This document shows positions 23,778 through 30,584 of a DNA stretch of 64,000 bases, in pieces. The stretch covers positions 310,001-374,000 of the forward strand of contig CAMLQK010000001.1 of the NCBI GenBank assembly GCA_946482285.1, written 5' to 3'. Numbering within the stretch: position 1 is the stretch's first letter; every line of letters begins with the position of its first letter. The notes under the pieces are model-generated. The model saw only the letters and a list, made by a program, of their open reading frames with translations. It made no database searches and was not told the origin of the DNA. This DNA is from an uncultured Candidatus Saccharibacteria bacterium. Its GTDB lineage: Bacteria > Patescibacteria > Saccharimonadia > Saccharimonadales > UBA4665. A program made the position numbers and the translations under genes.

Positions 23778-23783
23778 TACAAT
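23778..23783 (+). promoter_or_regulatory. Extended -10 upstream of glyA
   Basis: TGC-TACAAT. The predicted start at 23790 coincides with an ATG-ATC-TAG two-codon ORF, and glyA begins about 60 nt downstream with its own GGAATT-type site. Confidence 0.5.
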
Positions 23784-23849
23784 AGAGCCATGATCTAGCT
23801 ACGCATCGCCCCACCATTCATCCCTTTAACGTAAACAGGAATTCTCATT

Positions 23850-25193
23850 ATGAATGACGATGCATCAACACCTCTCGACAATGCAACACAGGCAGCGGCT
23901 AGTGCTATTCAGGATACTGCTGTTGCAGATCTGATTGTTGCCGAAGAACAGCGCCAGCGGGACGGACTTGAGCTTATCCCATCTGAAAACTACGTCAGCC
24001 GCGAAGTGCTGGACGCCCTGGGTAGCGTATTCACCAACAAATACTCCGAAGGCTACCCCGGTAGACGCTACTATGGCGGCCAGGAGAATACCGATCCGCT
24101 GGAGCGCCTGGCAATTGAGCGCGCTAAGGCGCTGTTTGGCGCCGACCACGCAAATGTACAGCCACACTCCGGGGCGCCGGCAAACATCGCAGTGTACCAG
24201 GCCTGGCTTAAGCCAGGTGATACGGTGTTGGCAATGAAGCTGGACCATGGCGGCCACCTGACCCATGGCCATCCGGTAACGTCCAGTGCGAAACTGTACA
24301 ATTTTGTGCGGTATGGCATAAAGAACGTTGAAACTGGCGAAATTGACTACGAGGAAATGCGCCAGATGGCGCTCAAGCACAAGCCTAAGATTATTCTGGC
24401 AGGTTTCAGCGGCTATCCGCGGAGCCTGGACTACGAGAAGATCGCGGCCATCGGCAAAGAAGTAAATGCCGTACTCATGGCTGATATGGCGCATATCGCA
24501 GGGCTGATTGCCGGCAAAGCATTACCTAACCCGTTTGATTATGGCTTCCATATTATTACAACTACTACGCACAAGACACTGCGTGGTCCCCGCGGCGGCT
24601 TAATTTTAACAAAGGGCACCGTTGGTAACCCTTTGAAACCTGTTGAAAAAACTATTGAAAACCTGCCGACGCTTATTGACCGGGAAATCTTTCCGGGTAT
24701 GCAGGGTGGCCCGCACATGCACTCTATAGCGGCTAAGGCAGTCGCATTCTATGAAGCCGCACAACCAGATTTTGCAGTATATGCCCAGAATATCCTTCGG
24801 AATGCCAAAACTCTGGCGGATGAACTTATGAAGCGCGGGTTTAAACTGGTAACGAACGGTACAGACAACCATATGATTCAGGCTGATATGATGGCTGGTT
24901 TTGGCATTGATGGTCGTAAAATGCAGGACGCGCTGGATACGATAGGCCTGAGCGCAAACTGCAACTCTATTCCCAATGACGTGTTGCCGCCATTCCGGCC
25001 AAGTGGCTTGCGTCTGGGGACGCCAGCAATGACCACGCGCGGCCTTGCCGAGCAGCATATGGCACAGATTGCTGAGTGGATGTATGTCGTGGCACAAAAT
25101 CCGGATGACACAAAGCTGCTGGCTTCGCTCAAGAAGGACGTTGTGGCGTTTGCCCGCCAATTCCCGTTGCCAAGCGATCGTTTAGGCAACTAG
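23850..25193 (+). CDS. glyA: Serine hydroxymethyltransferase
   Basis: 447 aa. This PLP enzyme interconverts serine and glycine and loads tetrahydrofolate with a one-carbon unit in the cytoplasm. Family motifs are complete: ELIPSENYVS near the N-terminus, NKYSEGYPGRRYYGG, VQPHSGAPANIAVY, and the PLP-lysine motif TTTTHKTLRGPRGG (Lys about 241), then ITKG-like ILTKGTVGNP. It is about 20 residues longer than typical at the N-terminus (a Thr/Ala-rich lead MNDDASTPLDNATQAAAS). It is convergent with the 25190 gene with a 4-bp overlap. Confidence 0.97.
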   Translation: MNDDASTPLDNATQAAASAIQDTAVADLIVAEEQRQRDGLELIPSENYVSREVLDALGSVFTNKYSEGYPGRRYYGGQENTDPLERLAIERAKALFGADHANVQPHSGAPANIAVYQAWLKPGDTVLAMKLDHGGHLTHGHPVTSSAKLYNFVRYGIKNVETGEIDYEEMRQMALKHKPKIILAGFSGYPRSLDYEKIAAIGKEVNAVLMADMAHIAGLIAGKALPNPFDYGFHIITTTTHKTLRGPRGGLILTKGTVGNPLKPVEKTIENLPTLIDREIFPGMQGGPHMHSIAAKAVAFYEAAQPDFAVYAQNILRNAKTLADELMKRGFKLVTNGTDNHMIQADMMAGFGIDGRKMQDALDTIGLSANCNSIPNDVLPPFRPSGLRLGTPAMTTRGLAEQHMAQIAEWMYVVAQNPDDTKLLASLKKDVVAFARQFPLPSDRLGN

Positions 25194-26443
25194 CTTTCGA
25201 TGCGGCTGACGCGTATGTTGCCGCCCAGCGCGCCTGCGACACGGCCCAAAAAGCGTCGGATGCCTTGTTTGGTGCGCAACAGGTAACTTTCATTTGAATC
25301 ACGGCGTAAATCGGTAGATAACAATACGCTGCCATCTGGATTACGGACTACGCGTTGTGTTTTATGGCCGTTTTCATCGGTCTCGAGCGCCATAGTAAGC
25401 CCCATGCTTGCAAAAACAGCTTCGCCAACGGTTCGTGGGTCGCGTATAAGTGCGTGCTCATCAATGATTGCGGCAGCTTCGCGTAGCCGTTGCTGACGCG
25501 CTGCGTATAGGTCTTGTTCGCGTGATTTTCGCAAGCCGGATAAGACGCGTTCGAGTATTGTTTCTCCGGGCGCTTCTTGTTGGTTGCGCAACTCAGTTAT
25601 GATACCTTCTGCAGTTGGTTCGGAGCCATGTTCTAGCTGGCCTGCCATTGCAGCAGGCTCGGCAATATCCGATCGGGTGTTTGGGGCTGTGGCAGCACCC
25701 ATGATGCGGGTTACTAGGGAGGCCGCAGCATCCGGCTTATGGACTTCTGGGGCTGACGGCGCTACAGCTTCTTGCGCGGCTGCTGCCCGAACAAAATGGT
25801 AACCTTGGCCCATGGACTCTTGGAAGGCGTGAACGGCTGGTGTTTGAGGCTTTGCCTGCGGCACGTCACCGACCACTTTTCCACGTTCAATAAGGGGTTC
25901 AGGGGGTAATGCGCCGACTTCGGGCAGGGAAGCGGTAGTGTCGCGCGTATCGATAGAAAACAGTGCTGAAAGAGTGGCGTCAAAGCGCTCTCGTTGCCCT
26001 TTATCGAGCCTGGCAAGGACCTGGCGATTGGTCCCCAGTTCGCCGTTTGGGCTGTCGTAGAAGGCATCAAGTTCTGGTTCGGTGTTTGGAGTTGTGGTGG
26101 GTGCTGCCGCAAAAAGAAGTTGCTCGGGAACCGGGTTGTCTGTGTTTAGGGGGTCAGCATAGTAGGCTTTGCTTATAACTTGCTGCTGTGCGCGATGTTC
26201 CTGTTCGCGGCGGGCGTGCTCTTCTTCAAATTTTTCAGTGCTCCACGAAGGTGCTCCACGCTGCAATACGGCAACTGGTACGATATTGATGCTTTGGGCT
26301 GCTTCGGCTGGTACGATGTTTTGGTCGACACTAGGTTGTACCTGGGTGTCTTGCGGCCAATCGGGTTCAGGGGTACGCCTTATGGCTTCAAAATAGGCGT
26401 CGGCTTTGGCTATGGATTCGGCTTCGCGAGATGCGCGGCTCAT
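25190..26443 (-). CDS. Hypothetical low-complexity protein
   Basis: 417 aa from ATG 26443 (MSRASREAESIAKADAYFEAIRRTPEP), supported by AGGAGAC just upstream. Rich in Ala, Gln, Glu and Pro, probably disordered for most of its length, with a few helices (EEHARREQEHRAQQQVISKAYY; ILERVLSGLRKSREQDLYAARQQRLREAA). The C-terminal part (GSVLLSTDLRRDSNESYLLRTKQGIRRFLGRVAGALGG) is more ordered. It has no signal or membrane segment. A scaffold role would fit the composition but is a guess. The family is not recognised. Confidence 0.6.
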   Translation of the reverse strand: MSRASREAESIAKADAYFEAIRRTPEPDWPQDTQVQPSVDQNIVPAEAAQSINIVPVAVLQRGAPSWSTEKFEEEHARREQEHRAQQQVISKAYYADPLNTDNPVPEQLLFAAAPTTTPNTEPELDAFYDSPNGELGTNRQVLARLDKGQRERFDATLSALFSIDTRDTTASLPEVGALPPEPLIERGKVVGDVPQAKPQTPAVHAFQESMGQGYHFVRAAAAQEAVAPSAPEVHKPDAAASLVTRIMGAATAPNTRSDIAEPAAMAGQLEHGSEPTAEGIITELRNQQEAPGETILERVLSGLRKSREQDLYAARQQRLREAAAIIDEHALIRDPRTVGEAVFASMGLTMALETDENGHKTQRVVRNPDGSVLLSTDLRRDSNESYLLRTKQGIRRFLGRVAGALGGNIRVSRIES

Positions 26444-26694
26444 GGTTTTGTCTCCTGTATGACAATAAAAAACACCCGCTCCCTCTAGAGAAGCCGGTGG
26501 CTCCGTGTGTAAAATTTTGCACACATGTTAACTCCTTTTGTATACACCTATTATGTATCAAATGCAAGGTTTTTTGTGATAAATATCACATTTTGTTCGT
26601 AATTGACAGGGGTAAAAGCATTAGAAGTATTTTTAACACAATGCTGGCTTTCTTTATGGGGAATTACAAGGTGTCAAAACGCTTATGTTACGCG

Positions 26695-26700
26695 TATACT
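26695..26700 (+). promoter_or_regulatory. -10 box, leaderless type
   Basis: TATACT ends 7 nt before ATG 26707. The 26444-26694 gap otherwise shows only AT-rich promoter sequence. Confidence 0.55.
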
Positions 26701-26706
26701 AAGGAT

Positions 26707-27186
26707 ATGTCCAAAATTACTCAGAATGTCCGGGCTGCTGTGTACCTAGTATTTGAAAAAGGCGATAAGGTTTTGTTGTCACACCGCATAAACAGTGGCT
26801 ACCATGATGGGGAATACGGTGTACCAACCGGACACATCGACGAGGGTGAGCCGGCGTCTGGCGCCGCTATCCGTAAGGCCCGCGAAGAAACGGGTATACG
26901 GCTGCGGATGTCGGAGTTGCGCTTGGCGCACGTTATGCACCGTTCTAGTAATGAAGACAAAACAGCAGACTATATCGATTTTTATTTTCTGGTTATGAAT
27001 TTTCCTGGCGAGGCTGTAAACAAGGTGCCAAACAAGTGCGATGAGCTACGCTGGACACAGTGGAACAGACTACCTCAGAACACGGTACCTGAAGTCCGTT
27101 TTGCGCTAGAGTGCATTCAGCGCGACAAAGTATATTCGGAGTTTGATTTCTTAACGGCGGTCGGGTCACATCCGCAGCATGATTAA
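26707..27186 (+). CDS. Nudix hydrolase
   Basis: 159 aa from ATG 26707. The Nudix box at about 43-65 reads G-x5-E-x7 then RKAREETGI, so the first catalytic-box Glu position is Lys (RK in place of RE) while the EE pair is kept. This could still allow activity, since the EE pair holds the metal. N-terminal strands [20 protein letters not shown] fit ADP-ribose or NTP hydrolases of the MutT type. The substrate is unknown. It is convergent with murB with a 4-bp overlap. Confidence 0.83.
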   Translation: MSKITQNVRAAVYLVFEKGDKVLLSHRINSGYHDGEYGVPTGHIDEGEPASGAAIRKAREETGIRLRMSELRLAHVMHRSSNEDKTADYIDFYFLVMNFPGEAVNKVPNKCDELRWTQWNRLPQNTVPEVRFALECIQRDKVYSEFDFLTAVGSHPQHD

Positions 27187-28214
27187 AGCGGCAGCAGCTC
27201 TGGTTCCTGTTCGAGCGTAATATCGAACTTCTGATGTACCGTGCTGATGATTTTTTGGCGGAATGCAACAAGCTGTGCTGTGCTTTGGGCGCTTTCGTTT
27301 ACCAGTACTAGCGGCTGTGCGGGCCATGTTCCCATGCCGGTTTCGGCATCATGCATGTCCTTGAACCCGGCTTGTTCTAAGAGCCAGGCTGCGGGGATCT
27401 TTACGCGGCCGTCGGGTGTTGGCCAGTGAGGTATTGTGGGGTAGTCGGCTTGGAGTTGTATGAATAAACCCTCATCAATAATTGGGTTTGCAAAAAAAGA
27501 CCCGTTGTTTGCCACGACGGCAGGGTCTGGCAGCTTGCTTTGCCGGATGGCAATGACGGCGTCACGGATGACCTGGGGTGTGTATTCTGCTGCGGGGTGG
27601 TTCACAAAGTATCGTTCCAGTGCTTGATAGAACGGGGGCTGCGGCTTGCCGAGTGTTAGGTGCAGGGTGATGGCCGTGATCATAAACCGGCCGCGGTCGG
27701 TGGTTTTGAAACGGCTGGTGCGGTAACCAAACTCGCATTCTACCGCTGGGATGTTCAGGAATTGCTTGAGTGTCAGGTCGTAGGCTTCTACACTTACAAG
27801 TACATTGCTAATTTCTTGGCCGTATGCACCGACGTTCTGCACCGGTGTGGCACCAGCGGTGCCGGGGATGAGTGACAAAAACTCAATACCGGTTGCACCT
27901 TTGCTGACAGTTTTTTTGACAGTTTCGTCCCAGTTTTCGCCAGCTCCAATGGTAACGTAGTAGTTTTCTTCGTCTTCTTGCAATTCCTCGAACCGTTTGA
28001 TCCTGTTGATAACGAGCAAACCCGGAAATCCCTCATCTTTCCAGATAATGTTACTGCCGTCGCCAATCATCATAACGGGCAGCTGCCGTTCCTCGGCCCA
28101 GGCAACAGCTTCTTCGACTTGCCGCCGGCTAGTAACTTCGGTAGCGAAGGCGGCTGTACCACCTAAGCGCATGGTTGAGTGTTGGCTGAGGGGAACGTTC
28201 TGCTGTATATCCAT
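27183..28214 (-). CDS. murB: UDP-N-acetylenolpyruvoylglucosamine reductase (MurB)
   Basis: 343 aa from ATG 28214 ([19 protein letters not shown]). It carries out the second step of peptidoglycan precursor synthesis, using NADPH and FAD. The FAD-binding part shows [17 protein letters not shown] and [21 protein letters not shown]. The type I Tyr-loop region appears as [11 protein letters not shown], and the late substrate motif is [11 protein letters not shown], then [13 protein letters not shown]. Upstream in-frame extension to 28319 lacks signal. It is divergent from the HTH gene at 28295. Confidence 0.95.
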   Translation of the reverse strand: MDIQQNVPLSQHSTMRLGGTAAFATEVTSRRQVEEAVAWAEERQLPVMMIGDGSNIIWKDEGFPGLLVINRIKRFEELQEDEENYYVTIGAGENWDETVKKTVSKGATGIEFLSLIPGTAGATPVQNVGAYGQEISNVLVSVEAYDLTLKQFLNIPAVECEFGYRTSRFKTTDRGRFMITAITLHLTLGKPQPPFYQALERYFVNHPAAEYTPQVIRDAVIAIRQSKLPDPAVVANNGSFFANPIIDEGLFIQLQADYPTIPHWPTPDGRVKIPAAWLLEQAGFKDMHDAETGMGTWPAQPLVLVNESAQSTAQLVAFRQKIISTVHQKFDITLEQEPELLPL

Positions 28215-28282
28215 GGTTGCATTATACCGGAATAGCCTCCGGATTTTTGCATTGCTATCTTGGCAAAGTGTTCCAGAGACGA

Positions 28283-28288
28283 TACCAT
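28283..28288 (+). promoter_or_regulatory. -10 box, leaderless type
   Basis: TACCAT ends 7 nt before ATG 28295. Confidence 0.45.
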
Positions 28289-28294
28289 GTATAC

Positions 28295-28858
28295 ATGAGT
28301 CAGTCTCCCCAAGAACCACCGTTCAAACAATTAGGCAGTACCCTTAAGGATATCCGGCAAAAATTACATGAAACAATGTCTGACGTTTCGGGTGCCGTAG
28401 AAATTGACGAATCTGCTTTGGCGCGCATCGAACAGGGCAAAGAGCGCCCGAGTGAAGATATTCTGAACCTGCTTATCAGCCACTTTGGCATGCAAGATGA
28501 TGATGCCGCCAACCTATGGCATCTGGCTGGCTATGAACAGCCTCGCGAGGATGAGCGTGACCACATACATGACGACATGAGCCAAAACCGTGCAGGTGTT
28601 TTGGTTATGGCAATTGATCCGCGCATTATTTACTCGGACAGTATGCATGTCAATGCTAGTCCTACGGGAGTTATCCTGAGTTTTGCCCAGACCGCTGGCG
28701 GGCAGCAGCCGCTCGTTACCGCACGTGTTGGTATGAGCCGTGAACAGGCGCGTAGCGTTATCCGCACCCTGCAGGCCGCTTTGGACAAAACAGAGCAACG
28801 CCAATTGCCGCAGGGAAAAGGCAGTATTACCGAAGCTGATAGCCCCGACCAAGCCTAG
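28295..28858 (+). CDS. XRE-family HTH protein with DUF3467-like C-terminus
   Basis: 187 aa from ATG 28295. The N-terminal half is an XRE-like helix-turn-helix (about 11-70: [17 protein letters not shown]...[23 protein letters not shown]). The C-terminal half ([29 protein letters not shown]...[21 protein letters not shown]) has the pattern of DUF3467, a small beta-alpha domain of unknown function. A DNA- or RNA-binding regulator is likely and its targets are unknown. It is divergent from murB, so control of murB is possible. Confidence 0.7.
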   Translation: MSQSPQEPPFKQLGSTLKDIRQKLHETMSDVSGAVEIDESALARIEQGKERPSEDILNLLISHFGMQDDDAANLWHLAGYEQPREDERDHIHDDMSQNRAGVLVMAIDPRIIYSDSMHVNASPTGVILSFAQTAGGQQPLVTARVGMSREQARSVIRTLQAALDKTEQRQLPQGKGSITEADSPDQA

Positions 28859-28871
28859 ATACTTGCAGAGT

Positions 28872-28905
28872 AAAAGAAGTAGCTGTTAACGGCTGCTTTT
28901 CTTTT
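28872..28905. terminator. Probable bidirectional terminator
   Basis: AAAAGAAGTAGC pairs with GCTGCTTTTCTTTT (one G-T and minor bulges) between the convergent 28295 and 28886 genes. It overlaps the last codons of the latter. Confidence 0.5.
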
Positions 28906-29281
28906 GTACGGCAGGCTGTAGTGCCCACAAAACACAGAAGGGAGCTACCAGGCTCCAGAAAAGTCCCAGAAATGACAAAGGCGAGTAAGTGATGGCTACC
29001 AGACCCACAAAGGTTAGGGCGCTATAGCGGATATAGCGGCGGATAAATTGCCGCTCAAAACTGTGGAAGTATTTGTCAGCAATGCGCCAGCCTACGAGTC
29101 CTGCGCCAAAGTAGGTGCCAAAGATACCAATAATAATGAGCAGGTCAAAAAATAGTCCGCCAACGCTCAGCCATCGCGGGCCAATGTTAGAAATAAACGC
29201 ATACAAGCTGGCTGTAACAATGCCAAAAATTGCTGACCACAGCCAGCATTTCCAGAAAATGTCAGATTTTGTATGGTGCAT
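28886..29281 (-). CDS. Four-helix membrane protein
   Basis: 131 aa from ATG 29281 (MHHTKSDIFWKCWLWS). Earlier starts (ATG 29299, GTG 29308) lie inside or before the -10 box TACAAT at 29290-29295. Four hydrophobic segments at about 9-30, 37-62, 81-100 and 103-122 have the positive SFERQFIRRYIRY loop between helices 2 and 3, and a basic tail QKKSSR. No family is recognised. The position of the -10 implies an untranslated leader of only about 2 nt. Confidence 0.6.
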   Translation of the reverse strand: MHHTKSDIFWKCWLWSAIFGIVTASLYAFISNIGPRWLSVGGLFFDLLIIIGIFGTYFGAGLVGWRIADKYFHSFERQFIRRYIRYSALTFVGLVAITYSPLSFLGLFWSLVAPFCVLWALQPAVQKKSSR

Positions 29282-29318
29282 ATGCCAGGATTGTATCATA
29301 TTTGACACTACCGAGCAC

Positions 29319-30311
29319 TTACTGGAGTAAGGACAAATCCGTCGCCTCTAGATGCTCTAGGATTAACCGTGCGGCTGCTTGGCGTGCTCCATCCCTATTG
29401 GGGCCATGAGTACGCACGGTGTATTCATCTGTGGTGTTGTTGAGCAGGAACCGGACGCCGCTTACGTGGAAATAGTTTTTTCTGTGACGGTCACTCCATT
29501 CTTGGCGGTACCCACTGTATATGCTGGCCAGAGCTTTTAGCGGGTCGGGATAAAATATCTTTCCTCGCAGATTGGACTGATAGTGCTCGAGGATCATGGC
29601 TCTAACCTGCGTATCGTCGCTCTTGTCAAAGCCGTATTGTCCGCCGTATTGCCTAATGTATGATTCCAATGCTTTGACTGGTGCCAATGGCCGCTCGGTA
29701 GGCTCAGGGATGGAATCGGGGTCCACATCGATCATTGAAAGGTAAGTATTGAAGAACGCAGCATGGAATGTAGACCGCCTACTGGTTCCTGTTGCGGTAT
29801 GTGTATAGGTCTTATCTTGCCATTGGATATCGACAGTTGCCGAATGGACGTCTTTTCCCATCGGTTTGGCCTTTGTTCGGATTGCTTGCACAAACTGATG
29901 TTGCTTTGCCAAGCCAGCACTGAATACGAGGAAGCTAATATTTTTCTTCATGCCAGGCAGCATTGCAAGGCGTAGCTCCTGGCTTGTTGGAAAGTTAAAG
30001 CCAACGGCAGCAAATTCACGGGCACTCAGCGCACCCAAAGAGACCTTTGTGTGGAGCTGGGCCTCAAGCTCCGGTGGAATTGGGGCGCCCTTTTTGGCGA
30101 GCCGCATGAGCGGAGTTGTGTAGCTACGGGCGCAGACTGCACTTTCTTCAGGAGTGATAATCTCTATATCACCAATATTATTTATCCCGTCGCTAATATC
30201 GGGGTGTCCAAACTGACGGGCCGCCGCCGGTATGTTGCCGAGGACCGACGTTGATATGTTCTCTGGCGCGGACAACAGCTGGTTGCCTGGGGTAAAAGGT
30301 ATTTCTGACAT
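29319..30311 (-). CDS. dsRBD-like protein, paralogue of the 40423-41427 product
   Basis: 330 aa. It shares with the protein at 40423-41427 an N-terminal GHPDISDGI-NI block, an acidic TPEE/TPQEE-C segment, a central region (LSAREFA versus LTVREFA, IFYPDPLKALASIY versus VFFPDPVAALRNLY), and a C-terminal end TVRTHGPNRDGARQAAARLILEHL. That end resembles the second half of a double-stranded-RNA-binding domain (G-x-N/S-K-x2-A-x2-A-A-x3-L). Both paralogues lie next to tRNA-Arg genes that carry tail-duplication units. Its -10 box (30319-30324 on minus) is 8 nt upstream. RNA binding is inferred. Confidence 0.65.
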   Translation of the reverse strand: MSEIPFTPGNQLLSAPENISTSVLGNIPAAARQFGHPDISDGINNIGDIEIITPEESAVCARSYTTPLMRLAKKGAPIPPELEAQLHTKVSLGALSAREFAAVGFNFPTSQELRLAMLPGMKKNISFLVFSAGLAKQHQFVQAIRTKAKPMGKDVHSATVDIQWQDKTYTHTATGTSRRSTFHAAFFNTYLSMIDVDPDSIPEPTERPLAPVKALESYIRQYGGQYGFDKSDDTQVRAMILEHYQSNLRGKIFYPDPLKALASIYSGYRQEWSDRHRKNYFHVSGVRFLLNNTTDEYTVRTHGPNRDGARQAAARLILEHLEATDLSLLQ

Positions 30312-30318
30312 TTGTCAC

Positions 30319-30324
30319 ACTATA
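30319..30324 (-). promoter_or_regulatory. -10 box, leaderless type
   Basis: TATAGT on the minus strand ends 8 nt before ATG 30311. Confidence 0.5.
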
Positions 30325-30350
30325 GCATGCAATATTGTAATAAAGTATTG

Positions 30351-30356
30351 TATAAT
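30351..30356 (+). promoter_or_regulatory. -10 box of tRNA-Arg(CCG)
   Basis: TATAAT starts 17 nt before the tRNA. Confidence 0.6.
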
Positions 30357-30367
30357 CTGGTGGATGT

Positions 30368-30444
30368 GCACCCGTAGCTCAGCTGGATAGAGCGTTGGTT
30401 TCCGGTACCAAAGGCCGGGGGTTCGAATCCCTTCGGGTGTACCA
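30368..30444 (+). tRNA. tRNA-Arg (anticodon CCG)
   Basis: 77 nt with encoded CCA. Acceptor GCACCCG/CGGGTGT has a G1-T72 wobble. Anticodon stem TTGGT/ACCAA has loop TTCCGGT. It is followed by a terminator and by tail-duplication unit B. Confidence 0.94.
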
Positions 30445-30476
30445 AGCAAAGAGCCTCGCGAATGCGGGGCCTTTTG
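30445..30476 (+). terminator. Terminator of tRNA-Arg(CCG)
   Basis: GCAAA-GCC-CGC pairs with GCG-GGC-TTTTGC directly after the tRNA CCA end. Confidence 0.7.
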
Positions 30477-30495
30477 CTTGGTATTGCACTTGGCA

Positions 30496-30575
30496 GGAGG
30501 GGTGAGATGAAAAGTGAGTAAAAGTTTTGGGAAAACTTTTACTTCTAACAGAAAACGAATCCCTTCGGGTGTACC
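30496..30575 (+). repeat. tRNA tail-duplication unit B (behind tRNA-Arg CCG)
   Basis: GGAGGGGTGAG precedes ATG 30507 (micro-ORF MKSE-stop). An 11-bp hairpin GTAAAAGTTTT-GGG-AAAACTTTTAC (30518-30542) follows, then TTCTAACAGAAAA, then a perfect 20-nt copy (30556-30575) of tRNA positions 30424-30443. The GGAGGGGTGAGATGAA block is identical to unit C, and the hairpin bases are not. Confidence 0.75.
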
Positions 30576-30584
30576 GCAGTTTTG

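Noticed and set aside
23790..23798. Two-codon ATG-ATC-TAG ORF at the predicted glyA transcript start
   Set aside because: It coincides with the leaderless spacing, but a 9-nt ORF is too short to separate from chance.
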